A stretch of 64,000 nt of DNA from Dichotomocladium elegans (Eukaryota; Mucoromycota; Mucoromycetes; Mucorales; Lichtheimiaceae): NCBI GenBank assembly GCA_025716815.1, contig JAIXMN010000008.1, forward strand, positions 1,054,001 through 1,118,000. Direction: 5' to 3'. This document shows positions 47,560-57,572 of this stretch, in pieces. Each line of letters opens with the position of its first letter. The stretch's first letter is position 1. Below the pieces are notes generated by a model. It had not been told where the DNA came from and made no database searches. It saw only the letters and a list, made by a program, of their open reading frames with translations. A program made the position numbers and the translations under genes.

Positions 47560-48280
47560 CCAGGAAGTAGTGTTACAGGCAATCAAAATCAATATCATAT
47601 AAATGAAGCCACTCGTCGCTTGCTTAGAAATCACATTGTGATTTTTGGCACTAAAGAAAACTATAAATTCAACATGGTTACAATGTTTCTACACGAAGAT
47701 GGGCATGGGAATGTTATTGATGAGAATGGTGGTCCTGAACCCATGGACTGCATAGTTGATCAGAATGAATTGATTGTTGAGACTGCTGTAAATGATGAGC
47801 CATGGTACTGTATATTCTCGTTCACAACGAACATGGTATATGTATCTTCATAAATTTATTGATCATTCTACATACCACGTTATATACTCCGTACCGTTGT
47901 AAAAGCAGATTGCTGTCGTGTCCTGAGTGATTTGTGTCGCGATATCAAAAGTAGAATAATTTTAGTAGTGAGGGCCACTCCGCTGGCAGTTTGGTTTATA
48001 CAGACGTACACTCGTATTACGAATCGTTGTTCTTTTCTCTGATAAAGTTCACTACCTTCGAGTCTCACGACTTATTATCGTCTGTTTACGCCATCCACTG
48101 CAATTGCCCATGGTACAATAAAGACTATATACTACGACTCATCCTCACCTGCTCTGCACTGTCTGCTCTTGCCTATATTACACCTATGACTAGGCGCATT
48201 ATTAATAACGATATACTATTCTTTCATATGAAGATATTGATGCATTTCATCGATGGTCATTTTCAAGAAAACCACAAGCT
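47560..48280 (+). repeat. Left arm of an inverted transposase duplication
   Basis: This stretch is the imperfect reverse complement of 48785-49230. Matching blocks include the segment at 47597-47630 against 49163-49196 and the segment at 48116-48250 against 48815-48945. The left arm has about 75 nt near 47640-47715 that the right arm lacks (the length keeps one frame open) and about 190 nt near 47917-48108 that the right arm lacks. The latter is flanked by ATTG on both sides, either a small insertion with a 4-nt target duplication or a microhomology deletion in the other arm. Confidence 0.8.
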
Positions 48281-48394
48281 GGAGAAATCTGTCAGTTTTC
48301 ACCGAAATCTCAGGTCCAACAACTATCGAAAAGGGAGTATCGCTCTGTTACTGTTATTAAAGCGACGCAACATTTCTTGAGGCGATTTCATGAT

Positions 48395-48940
48395 CTTAAA
48401 ATGTTCACGTAGCACTATTAACAGCTTTATGAGACGTGAGTGCAACCTTTACTTGAAAAAAGGGCTGATTTTCATTCTCTGGAGGGAAACAACCCAGCAA
48501 AGGTTCAAGAGCGGTACAATTGGGTTCGTAAATGGGGAAAATATGGGACATGAACTTTCTGATGAATTGCGAGTTTCTTGACGAATCTGCGTTTGGTATA
48601 GTATAAATCACTCCAGATCCTGGTCCAAAAAGGCTCCGGTGCTATTGTTACCAGGCCTACCACACGAGCAAACACAACGTGGAATCTCAGCTGCCAATCT
48701 GATCACAGTTGGCGTAAAAAAGCCAAGTCCTGCTAAGAAGAGAGAGACTGAAGGATACGTAAGCTCGAGAACAGTAACTGGCTTATCTTGAAAACGTCTC
48801 TCGATGAAATGCATCAATATCTTCATATGAAAGAATAGTATATCGTTATTAATAATGCGCCCAGTCATAGGTGTAATGTAGGCAAGAGCAGACAGTGCAG
48901 AGCAAGTGAGGATGAGTCGTAGTATATAGTCTTTATTGTA
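48395..48940 (+). pseudogene. Dead DDE_3-type (Tc1/mariner/IS630-like) transposase
   Basis: Reading across frames: FMRRECNLYLKK (near 48428), NWVRKWGKYG (near 48517-48548), NCEFLDESAFGI (near 48566-48602, containing the first catalytic Asp), SRSWSKKGSGAIVTRPTTRA (about 48617-48677), LITVGVKKPSPAKKRE (about 48699-48750), LKTSLDEMHQYLHMKE (about 48790-48838), and YIVINNAPSH (about 48842-48870), where Asn replaces the expected second Asp. This is the usual order of the DDE superendonuclease domain that I associate with mucoralean elements. At least three frameshifts and two stops are present, and no final catalytic Glu region is recognisable. The part from about 48785 onward also forms the right arm of the inverted duplication. 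Confidence 0.75.
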
Positions 48941-49230
48941 CCATGGGCAATCTGCTTTTACAATGGTACGGAGTATATAACGTGGTATGGTAGAATGATC
49001 AATAAATTTATGAAGATACATATACCATGTTCGTTGTGAACGAGAATATATAGTACCACGGCTCATCAGTCACAGCAGTCTCAACAATTAATTCATTCTG
49101 ATCAACTATGCAGTCCATGGGTTCAGGACCACCATTCTCATGGATCACATTGTGATTTCTAAGCAAGCGACGAGTGGCTTCCTTTATATGGTATTGATCT
49201 TGATTTGCTGTGACATTACTTGTTGGAAGC
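48785..49230 (-). repeat. Right arm of the inverted transposase duplication
   Basis: Its reverse complement matches the left arm at 47560-48280 with scattered substitutions and two length differences. About 500 nt between the arms carry the N-terminal and central transposase region in single copy. Confidence 0.8.
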
Positions 49231-49244
49231 AGTGTAAAATACAA

Positions 49245-49615
49245 AGGATGTTTCTTTTTGTTTCATCGAGATATCAGTGTTGATGAACCATGCAATAACT
49301 TTCTGCCAACGATCGACTTTGCTTGTTGATGTTGGTGAGCCGGGCAACCGATGCTCGCTCGAGCAAGATATGTTGTGTTCATCTGCAATGATCATAATGG
49401 TGTTCTTTCTTCTTTTGTTATGTGCTGTCGAGAGATATCTATACGCACAATGATATCCAAATCGCCTCCCCACTCCCTTTATCTTCCGGTTTGTCAACTT
49501 ATGGCTAATGAAAGAGCATAATTCAGACTGCCAATTGACGCACAATAGCCAGATGACACGATATGAAACCGCCACCCCGAGCCGGCGCCACCTGGATTCG
49601 TACGTATCATTTTAT
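49245..49615. other. Flank of inverted duplication, no gene
   Basis: About 370 nt between the right arm and the MIF stop codon. No domain or exon chain was seen on either strand. Confidence 0.4.
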
Positions 49616-50132
49616 TTAACCTTTGAGCAAATTGTAGAATGTGGTTCCCTTATAGCCAGTGTCTTCAGCGGTCACATTGTTGAAGAAAAAGTAGCCGCGA
49701 TCAAGGCTGATCCCAAGTTCCTTCTCAAGCTCAGCACCGATCACCTTGGTCAAGTTGCTATTACGGTTGTTGTCTGTCACGAAACAAAAAAGTGAGTTTT
49801 TTTTCCCCTTCACGCCTATTCTATTTGGGATAGAACATTACCAATGTTCCCGATGGAAGTAACCTTGGCAAGGAATGAGTTGCCTGCCTTGCCGTTAAAA
49901 TAGACACGGTCCACCTTGGTGAAAGTCACCATGCAATACTAGGAATCAATGGAGGTGAATTAGGAGAGAATAAGAGCGGTTCCTGTCATTCCCTTTAATA
50001 TTTTGGCCGCGTTTCCTATCAACTTACACTCTCGGGCTTGCCAATGGCCTCGGCAAAAAGAGCGGAGAGCTTTGCGAGGAAAGAATCAAGGTCCTTGGGG
50101 GCGTGTTCAGAGGTGATCTCAAGGGCAGGCAT
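49616..50132 (-). CDS. MIF / D-dopachrome tautomerase homologue
   Basis: Exons 50132-50028, 49938-49842 and 49773-49616 encode 119 residues, the normal length of the tautomerase superfamily MIF group. The protein begins MPALEITSEHAPKDLDSFLA, with Pro directly after Met, the catalytic base after Met removal. Conserved features are GKP (Lys near position 33), SIGNI (the Ile of the active-site wall) and a C-terminal half (KVIGAELEKELGISLDRGYF) matching the MIF helix and strand. The MIF Tyr95 position is Tyr (RGYF), Asn97 appears replaced by Phe, and the CXXC oxidoreductase motif of mammalian MIF is absent. Keto-enol tautomerase activity is plausible. There is no signal peptide, as in animal MIF. 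The physiological role in fungi is unknown to me. Confidence 0.88.
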
Positions 50133-52014
50133 GATAAAGACGTAAGCGGGTAAGGATGGGAAAGCAAAACGGGGGGAAGCCCGCATCTTTTTATGGCCTT
50201 TGTGAAACGCCGACTGCTTCTGTGTAACTTAATCTCGTTCCAGTATTTGTCATCGTCCCGTCCTCCGCAGCATATGTTGCTTCGAGAGCAATATCTAGAC
50301 ATGAGGGAAATCGTATAGTGGAACGCATCCAGAAATCGATACACCACAAGTCTACGCGAAGAAAGGGCGGGAGCGCCCTTTTCGGTACCTCACTGGAAGG
50401 GTGAAGAAATTTCGCTTGCGTCTGATACCTTATCTCACCCAGTACCCTTTTCACCTGACCAATCGTAACTCTTTCGGTGTACCTGCGCTGCAGCGGGCAG
50501 GGGACCCTCAAAATATACGGTGCATTAATCAATCATGGCAGTGCGCTTTCGAATCATCGCAGAGGAAAAATTTCGCAGTAATCCGCAACACTGACCGACC
50601 TCTGCAGATACTCGCAAAACGCCTTTGGATCTAGTGTTTATAACCATTTGGAGAATAGGAGAAGAGATTCGATACAGATGAAGAGTTAAGAGCAACCTGC
50701 TCAGCCTAAAAAAATGATGCAGCTTCTATCTTACTCGAAAGATGTGTTCGCGCAGTGTTCTTTAAAGACCAGTAGTTCCCACACACACATAAACACACAC
50801 ACACAGCTCTCAATAAAAAAGAATTGACACGCGCCCCATTTCTGATAGAGCAATGATCTCTTTGAACATGCACTAGGTTTGCAGTATGGAACTGGGCCCT
50901 CACAAAACACTCACTCTGCTTTTGTACTTACAGTTACAGTTACTACCAATGATACTCTGTATAATCAGCCATCGAAGAGGTCAATAATCATCGACAGATG
51001 AACGACCGTATCCATTCGTTGCGAATCCACTCTAACACCGCACTACCCGCTTGTTCCAAGCTCATTTACGCAAGGCCCTGAAGACGATGGAGGAGAAATG
51101 GCGGCTGTTGTTACCTCCGCGGCACTGTATTTGTCGCCTGCATCAGCGAATTCAGCAGATGGTGGGGCTGTTGTCATAGCCTGACCTTTTTCTTCTATCC
51201 GGCATCGCGTATCAGTTAGATGCATCTGCCAGTCTGTCTGCTGAAAACCGCATCTCCATACAAGCGCTCTGGCGGAGAATATACGTAGAGGAAGGCTCAA
51301 CAACTGCAACGGCAGAACCACACCCCCGGGCCAGGATCCTCGTTATTTTGGTCGCGGAGGACTATATAGAGATATATGTATAATCTAGATGATACAACGA
51401 GTGAGACTCACCGAAGCCTCGCATCTGATATTCCATCTTGTCTGTGCCATTGAGAGAGACTGAACAAAGGTGTGCGCGTGGGCCCTCAACATTAGGTTAG
51501 ATAATTTTGCATTGCTCGCATCTAAAAGAGCAAAAAGGAGGAGGATCAAGACCGTGATAAAACAGCAGTGTACGTCTTTAACAATCCAACTGATAATCCG
51601 ACACATGATATATATCAGAAAAAACCGAGCTTCCCCGCCACCTCCCCATCTCTTCCAACTTTTGGCCATACTGACAATCTTACATTCTTGAGCTGCTGCT
51701 CATCACAACAGCTACAAAATAAAAGCGATTGATGTTAAAACTGAAAACATGAACATGTCTTATGCTCCCTTAGTAGGAGGATCAATGCGGGCTTTTGCTT
51801 CGGGGTCACATTGGGGGGGAGAGGAAGGTGGGAAAGAGCCCCAATAGCGGACATCAAAAACCGGGCTTGTGTCGCGCGCGCGCGCTCGCGCGCGCTGTGT
51901 TCTTGTGTGTGTGTGTGTATGGTGTGTGCGCTGTGCCTGTGGTGAAGAAAGAGAGAAAGCGAACGAATAGTCCCTCTTGTTCAATTCATCTAAATTCATA
52001 TAAACTTGTACAAT
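50133..52014. promoter_or_regulatory. Divergent region between MIF homologue and NUF2
   Basis: About 1.9 kb between two divergent starts. Frames at 50191-50532 and 51043-51321 lack domains. It contains a CA repeat (50778-50806) and an alternating CG then TG tract close to the NUF2 start. No RNA gene was seen. Confidence 0.45.
51873..51920. repeat. Alternating (CG)n/(TG)n tract upstream of NUF2
   Basis: A GCGCGC run of about 25 nt is followed by about eight TG units. It lies 95-140 nt before the NUF2 ATG. Alternating purine-pyrimidine sequence of this kind can adopt Z-DNA. Confidence 0.85.
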
Positions 52015-54072
52015 ATGCAAACATTCGACCGACCGCGCGAAGATACCCAAGAATTCACTAAGCGACTGTACGATCTGCCCACGCTCACAACCGATCAGCT
52101 ACTGCTGGCATTTCAAGAGATGCTGGTACCTGTCACTGAACAGGATTTGCTGCATCCTACGAGTACAAGTACACTCCAGATTTTTAGCAGTATTCTTCTT
52201 CAACTTGATCCGCAAGCATACGAAGCGATCGAACAAATGGCAGCACGATTGACCCCGTCCGACACTGTTTCGATGCCACTTGAAAATTCCTTTCTCATGT
52301 TCAAAATTTACAAGCAAATGTTAGCGCACATTGTTGGTTTTTCTGTCTTTTATTTTCTTGTTTACGAATCGATTTCTATACCTATTTATTAGGAAGAAGC
52401 TTCTGGCGAGCATTCGTTTCGAAGATTTTGAGCAGGTGGACGTGACACAGCCCGTACCGCACCGCCTGGCCCGGATACTGAGTGCGCTGGTGAATTATGC
52501 AAAATTCCGGGAGCAACAGTGGAAGTCATTTGAGCCATTCGTGGTGGTTTCGGTAAAAACACAATAGATATATCATCCTGTGTTGGCGTGCCACCTTTAA
52601 TGAACATCTCCCCCACTTTCTGTTCTATGCCGATAGGATGGACTGCTAGAAGAAATCCGGCACACGGCTCAAAGAAATGCAGATCTGGGAGCAAGCCTAG
52701 TCACCAAAAGGTTGTTCTTTTCTTTAGATCGTTAAAGAGGAATATATATGGCTGATCGTCTCTCCTTTTTTTTTTTACCGCCCTCTTTGATTCAGGGATA
52801 CTGTACGAGCAGAAGAACCAAGTTATCGGCTGCTTGAGTCCCATAATGCGGAATTCGCACAATCCTTACGCGACATTCGGAAAGTAGCAGATGGCTTACA
52901 GGCACGGCTCAACGAGCTAAAGAGTAGTCGGAACCTTTTAAAAGATCAGATGGTACGTGAGCAAGTAGTGGAGAAGGGATGGACAAATCTAACGAGACGG
53001 ATATCAGCAAGATATCCAATTCCAAGTCTTGGAAACGATCGAAAAAGAGAAAGAAGGACAAGCGACCTTGCAGTCAGACCCGCACCAAATCCAGCAGGTA
53101 ACCCCTCCTTTATAGCTCCAGGCCTGGAAAGCACTCTCAACCTTCTTTTTTTTTCTTCTTCTCTCCCCTGGTGGGCTGGGGGTTGGGGTTGGGTGGGGGG
53201 AGCGTCGCTGCTGACCAAGAAACCACTCTTGCCGTAGAACATTGCAGGGTTGAAAGCCGAAATTGATCAATACCTCCACAAGATTGGTCAGATAGCGCAA
53301 CTTCAAGAGGAACGGAAAAAGTCGCTTGAAGATCTCGATGAGATTAGCAAGGTTCGTTTCGCTTCTGTGCCCTTTGCGAGATGTGGGATGCTAGAGTTAT
53401 TAAAGAGATGAGAATGCTCTGTTTGTTTTGGTCAAGAATGCGGAAAAGACCATCTGGGAGGCCAGAGAGGCAACCAAAAATATGCGCGAAGTCTTCCAGA
53501 TAAAGCAAGACACAACTGCCATCCAGGGAGAATACCAAAATAGCAGCACCATTGTGGAGACGCTGGATCAGAATCTCGTTGCAAGTGTCCCAGGAGAGAA
53601 AAAGTGCAAAAGTTGTATTTAATGCAGCTAGATCTGACCCTGCTCCCTGAAAATATCAAATCCTAGAACACAGAACGCGCTCTGCATATCCTAAAGGTCA
53701 AGGAGGAGAAAGAGTACGAGAATCACACCAGGTTCCAGGAAAATTATCCCGCGCGGCTTGAACGCCATGACCTCGAGATCAGGGCAGCAATGGCTGAGGT
53801 TGCAGAAGCCAACAATGAGAAGGCTGCCGTGACTGCTGCTATCAATGAAATCAGTAGCCAGGTAAGAGAGCGTGTGGTTGCCGCGGAACATAGGTCGCTA
53901 ACTGATATTGACTGCGCATGGTCCCACAACACATGTCGCAAAAATATAGCTGCAGGACATGAAGAATTCCATTGCCCAAGATGACCGCACACTTGATGCT
54001 CAAGCCAACACGATCCTCTCGTCGCTAAACACGTATTTCGACTATATAATGTCTTTAAAGAAAGATGCCTAG
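52015..54072 (+). CDS. NUF2: Kinetochore protein Nuf2
   Basis: Nuf2 is a subunit of the Ndc80 complex that attaches kinetochores to microtubules. Nine exons (52015-52319, 52393-52552, 52637-52710, 52796-52952, 53008-53097, 53238-53351, 53437-53577, 53667-53861, 53950-54072) join in phase into 452 residues, matching yeast Nuf2 (451). Residues 1-155 form the calponin-homology head: LPTLTTDQLLLAFQEM near the start and the characteristic PVPHRLARILSALVNYAKFR before the coiled coil. The rest is heptad-rich (e.g. LKAEIDQYLHKIGQIAQLQE, IRAAMAEVAEANNEK) and would pair with Ndc80. The first intron uses a GTTAGC donor. Its 3' end converges on alpha-tubulin, with 155 nt between stops. Confidence 0.9.
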
Positions 54073-54227
54073 GACAAAATAATAATTATCGTGGAGTATC
54101 GACTCCCTGTGTGCGAAAACTGCAATAGACCACGTGCATGACGGCGTTCAAAGATATTTTATTGAAGGGGAATTTCAAGGGGGGAAAAGCAGGGATGAAG
54201 AGAATATGCAATCAAGCAACTGAATGC

Positions 54228-55636
54228 CTAATACTCCTCAGCTTCCTCCATCTCGGAGTCACCAAGCGAGTCAGAGCCAACCTCCTCATAATCCTTCTCA
54301 AGGGCAGCCAAGTCCTCACGAGCTTCGCTGAATTCGCCTTCTTCCATACCTTCACCGACGTACCAATGGACGAAAGCACGCTTAGCATACATCAAGTCGA
54401 ACTTGTGGTCCAGGCGGGCCCAGGCTTCGGCGATGGCCGTGGTGTTGCTCAACATGCAGAGAGCACGCTGCACAGTGGCGAGATCACCACCAGGGACGGA
54501 AGCAGGGGCACGGCAGTTGATACCGACCTTGAAACCGGTAGGACACCAGTCAACGAACTGGATAGTGCGCTTGGTCTTGATGTTGGCAATCGCCTGGTTG
54601 GTATCCTTGGGGACAACATCACCGCGGTAGAGCAAGCAGCAGGACATGTACTTGCCGTGGCGGGGGTCACACTTGACCATCTGGTTGTTGGGCTCAAAGC
54701 ATGCCGAGGTGATCTCCTGGACCGAGAGCTGCTCATGGTAGGCCTTGGCCGCGGAAATGATGGGGGCATAGGTGACGAGCGGGAAGTGAATACGAGGGTA
54801 AGGCACCAAGTTGGTCTGGAACTCGTTCAGATCCACGTTCAAGGAGCCATCAAAGCGGAGGGAGGCAGTGATGGACGACACGACCTGGGCAATCAGGCGG
54901 TTGAGATTAAGGTATGAGGGGCGCTCGATGTCCAGGTTGCGGCGGCAGATGTCATAGATGGCCTCATTATCAACCATGAAGGAGACATCCGAGTGCTCCA
55001 GGGTGGTATGGGTGGTCAAGATGGAATTGTAGGGCTCGACAACAGAGGTAGACACCTGAGGGGCAGGGTACACAGAGAACTCGAGCTTGGACTTCTTGCC
55101 ATAGTCGAGCGAAAGGCGCTCCAGAAGGAGGGCACCGAAACCAGAGCCAGTACCACCGCCGAAGGAGTGGAAGACCAAGAAACCTTGAAGGCCACTGCAG
55201 GCATCAGCAAGCTTGCGGATGCGGTCTAAGACAGAGTCGACGAGTTCCTTGCCGACAGTGTAGTGACCACGAGCGTAGTTGTTAGCGGCATCCTCCTTGC
55301 CGGTGATAAGTTGTTCTAAAATGAATATGAGCAACCTAGTCAAGTGCAACTAACACTACCAAATATACACATACCAGGATGGAACAAGGCGCGGTAGGTG
55401 CCGGAGCGGACTTCGTCAACGACGGTAGGCTCCAAGTCGACAAAGACAGTGCGAGGAACATGCTTGCCGGCGCTGGTCTCACTGAAGAAAGTGTCAAAGG
55501 AGTTATCGCCGGTGTCGGTTTCGCCAGGAATGTGGCCATCAGGCTGGATGCCGTGTTCCAAGCAATAAAGCTCCCAGCAGGCATTACCGATCTGGACACC
55601 AGCTTGACCGACGTGAATGGAAATGATTTCTCTCAT
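54228..55636 (-). CDS. Alpha-tubulin
   Basis: Exons 55636-55375 and 55315-54228 give 449 residues. The protein starts [20 protein letters not shown] and carries the GTP-binding tubulin signature GGGTGSG, the [10 protein letters not shown] region after the intron, and an acidic tail ending EEAEEY with a terminal Tyr, so detyrosination is possible. The loop that holds acetylatable Lys40 in animals reads [13 protein letters not shown], with no lysine. No second alpha-tubulin gene is visible in the window. The intron has a GTATGT donor. The gene is on the same strand as the homeodomain gene, whose stop lies 233 nt before this start, so that interval must hold the tubulin promoter. Confidence 0.97.
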
Positions 55637-55869
55637 GTTAAAGATGATGGGGTTGTTGAAGTCAGTTATTCCAAAAGTTAGGGTAGGACACTGACTGAAA
55701 AAGTAAGAAAAAGAGGTAAGGGAATCGAACAGAAGGTGCTCCCTAGCTCACTTTTTATATCCATTTGGGTTTTAAAACACGCCCCAAATACAAACTACGC
55801 TTTCTTCCTCTCTGGAGATGGGGAGGGAGCAATCATCCTATTTTTTTTTTTTTCAAAACACACGTGTTT

Positions 55870-57572
55870 TCAAACATTTGTATCCCATCTTGCTTTCGCT
55901 TCTGCGCACTCCACAAAGACGGACTGAAGATAAGTATCCTTCTGGACAAGTCGCTGGATCGCTGCCCGCATCTTCTCTATGGGCCCGTCGAGCTGATGCA
56001 CATGCACCTTGGCTGCCTGGCTGTCTTGTGTGAAGTCGCTGCATTGAGTCCAGTAGTCTGCCCCAGTCGGAAACGATGAAACTTTCATGTAGAACGTGAC
56101 GGCTTCTGGCCGGGCCAACCGCAGCTCAAGCCGAGCTAAGCCTAGTTGCGCCCCCGGCAGCGGTTGAAGACTCATCTGGAGGACTGAGTCGAAGCTGAAC
56201 TCCATCTTAAACTGTAGAGGTCCGTTCTGAATACCCCATATCATCGTGCGGTACTGGATATCGTAGTAACATGTAAGATCATACGGATGCAGGCTCATGC
56301 GTCCCCAAGTTCCGATCTGCAGCGCCTTCGCTGGCAATTGATCTGTAGTGGTAGAAGGGAAGACAACCTCCGGGAGTACTTCGTCTATAGGAGAAGAGGG
56401 AGACCGAAGCGTATTAGATAGAAAGCTTAGCGGGGAGGGGGGGGAGAGAGACTGCCGGCTACAGGACTATTGGGGTACTTACCTAGAGGGGGTGTAGGAG
56501 GTTGTGGGACCGGCGGAGGATACTCCTGCTGCTCTTGCCCCATTTGGGTGATGTTTGGCCAATAAATGCCAGGCGGGGTGAGGCACTTGCTGCGCTGCTG
56601 CAGCTCTTGGTGAGCACTTGGTGCTGCAGTCGCTACGGTTGCTACCGTTTTCTTCATGTCCACAGACGCTTCACAAGGCTGAAGGTGTGGATCTAGCGAA
56701 CGACTGTTGCTCTTGACGCTCATGGGTAAAGGAGCACCTTCACCCAGCCCTTGTTGATAATGACAGTGGGCAGAGAAGGACGCTGGAGGAGGAGGAGGAT
56801 GTGCAGCAGACCACATACCAGCTATCATCGGCGGCGGTGGAGGAGCCGACTGGGGTACAAAATTGGAGAATGGCGATATGACGTTTCGATTGGAGGAGGC
56901 AGCATCAATCGAGGCGAAATACTGTCTATTCTGTACTAATTGATTGTAGTAATAATAATAATAGTAGTAGTAGAGATCAGGCGTGGTGGCCATGGTCTTT
57001 TCAGCCGCACCAACTTGCTGATAGCGATAGCCTGCGGCTTGACAGGCTGCTGACGCGGCGGCAGCAGCATAGTATTGCATACGAATAGCTTCACAATGTA
57101 CCGCCGAGGTTCGCTTTGCCATATTCTTGACTTTTGCTCGGCGGTTCTGAAACCAAATCTGGATCGATCGCTCAGGCATCCGGAGGTCGCGCGAGAGCTG
57201 CTCGCGTAACCGACTGCTCGGCGTGGGAGTTGTGCTGAATGTCTTTTCTAGGACAGCAAGCTGCTCGGGCGTGGCACGGGTGCGCTTTCGAGAGCGTGAT
57301 GTCGGTTGTTCTGGTTTGAAGGTTTCGGCTATAGGAGAGACTGTAGTTGGCGATGGCTTAATCGTCTCTGTTGTTGATAATTTGTTGTTGGACGCATAGG
57401 AATAGTGGTTGATGCTGTTTTGGGGAAATCCCTGAAGGGAAGTGCTTTCACAGTGAGGCAAAGCTGGCATAACAGTAGTTGTGATAGGAGAACAGGGAGA
57501 CGGCATATAAAGGTAGGGTGTCATGTATTGTAGAGGTGATGATGTAGAAGGCACGTGTGATAAGGTATTCAT
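55870..57572 (-). CDS. Homeodomain transcription factor, fungal Phx1/Pah1-like
   Basis: Exons 57572-56483 and 56384-55870 encode 534 residues. The homeodomain lies at about residues 93-153: KRTRATPEQLAVLEKTFSTT at its start and the recognition helix SIQIWFQNRRAKVKN, with the invariant W, F, N and R. The flanks are Pro, Ser and Gln rich, with a run of about nine tyrosines encoded by TAT/TAC codons (about 56947-56973) and several PPPPP tracts. The second exon encodes a compact 150-residue domain (GTWGRMSLHPYDLTCYYDIQ, LGLARLELRLARPEAVTFYM) of a kind I associate with fungal homeodomain factors, probably regulatory. ATG 57572 (MNTLSHVPSTSSP) is the first ATG in frame. The target genes are unknown. 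Confidence 0.85.

Noticed and set aside
47470..47853. 127-codon plus-strand frame and its partner at 49008-49244 (minus) as a duplicated small gene
   Set aside because: They correspond to the two arms of the inverted repeat, and the adjoining part of the same arms on the opposite strand encodes the dead transposase C-terminal region. The frame has no start context or domain, though the preserved frame across a 75-nt length difference is curious.
54138..54917. 259-codon plus-strand open frame
   Set aside because: Antisense to alpha-tubulin exon 2, a highly biased coding sequence; no recognisable protein.
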